A DNA stretch of 50,894 nt from assembly GCA_000173575.1 (NCBI GenBank), contig ABYL01000042.1:1-50894 (forward strand), in the 5' to 3' direction. The DNA is from Burkholderia sp. H160 (GTDB lineage Bacteria > Pseudomonadota > Gammaproteobacteria > Burkholderiales > Burkholderiaceae). Of the stretch, positions 50,650-50,894 are shown piece by piece (within the stretch, counting starts at the first letter, position 1; each line of letters begins with the position of its first letter). Under the pieces are notes generated by a model. It saw nothing but the letters and a program-made list of their open reading frames with translations. It was not told where the DNA came from and ran no database searches. A program made the position numbers and the translations under genes.

Positions 50650-50894
50650 GGCGGTGGTCTCACCGCTTGACTACGCAAGCTTTGGGCCAGCGATTTAATA
50701 CGCCCGCAAATGGCTTTCTTATGGCGATGCGGTAATCTGCGTTTTCACCGTGCACTGAGACGGCGTATGGGCGCACCGGGAGAGGGCTTCAGTCCGACGG
50801 TTTTCTAGTGTCGCGAGTACAAAGCAAGTGACGATCGCGTCGCCGTGGACTCTGATATCAGCCCTCGAATGTAGTGACCGATAGTAAATATCCC
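50650..50894. other. Window end, upstream of the chemoreceptor-like gene
   Basis: No gene seen in the last 245 bp. GGTGAG precedes the chemoreceptor-like start at 50649; a promoter was not identified. Confidence 0.4.

Noticed and set aside
1-50894. CRISPR arrays, rRNA genes and riboswitches
   Set aside because: No regularly spaced identical repeats, rRNA signatures or recognisable riboswitch cores were seen anywhere in the window.

Overview
The window is GC-rich bacterial chromosome. Gene content and protein sequences look like a member of the Burkholderia/Paraburkholderia group: paired sulfonate-type and sugar ABC operons, a phage-type integrase with a long N-terminal extension, small ParDE pairs and tandem Hsp20 genes. 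This placement is by family resemblance only; no database search was possible.

Layout. 0-5.3 kb: a minus-strand sulfonate/nitrate-type ABC importer (binding protein, two permeases, ATPase) ending in a flavin-dependent monooxygenase. 5.3-9.9 kb: accessory DNA with a near-perfect 38-bp palindrome, a SET-domain methyltransferase, a DUF1488-like protein, a tyrosine recombinase, and two decayed transposition-gene remnants (IS6-type and TnsA-like). 9.9-25.1 kb: the most unusual block. A minus-strand cytochrome c/periplasmic-binding fusion faces a plus-strand operon of two secreted multicopper-oxidase-like proteins, a 2729-residue secreted cupredoxin/Ig/SdrD-like/beta-helix protein, a lipoprotein and a LolA-like protein. 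The four His-x-His copper motifs of one multicopper oxidase appear to be divided two and two between the first two polypeptides, suggesting a split, possibly manganese-oxidase-like, enzyme with a giant partner.

25.4-30.5 kb: a branched-chain amino-acid (liv) importer on the minus strand, with a fused permease-ATPase and a frameshifted livH. 30.7-34.3 kb: a graveyard and landing zone for insertion sequences (istA remnant, IS110/IS1111 element with subterminal inverted repeats, 5'-truncated gspG, IS6 transposase, gabD-like fragment). 34.3-36.6 kb: a small unknown protein, then three tandem Hsp20 genes behind a sigma-32-like promoter, then a tRNA-Lys gene. 37.1-41 kb: a ParDE toxin-antitoxin pair, a DksA/TraR-type zinc finger protein, a small alpha/beta hydrolase, a CapA-type metallophosphatase, and a 171-bp MITE-like repeat abutting an orphan tRNA 3' end. 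41.2-46.7 kb: a soluble lytic transglycosylase and a fructose/ribose-type ABC operon with a frameshifted binding protein. 47.4-50.9 kb: a purine nucleoside permease-type periplasmic protein, a second ParDE pair with the second MITE copy just upstream, and a soluble chemoreceptor-like protein with its signalling tip at the N terminus.

In broad terms the conserved operons import sulfonates, branched-chain amino acids and sugars. The spaces between them have collected mobile DNA, toxin-antitoxin pairs and stress genes. The copper-oxidase locus is self-contained and is the best candidate for an undescribed system.
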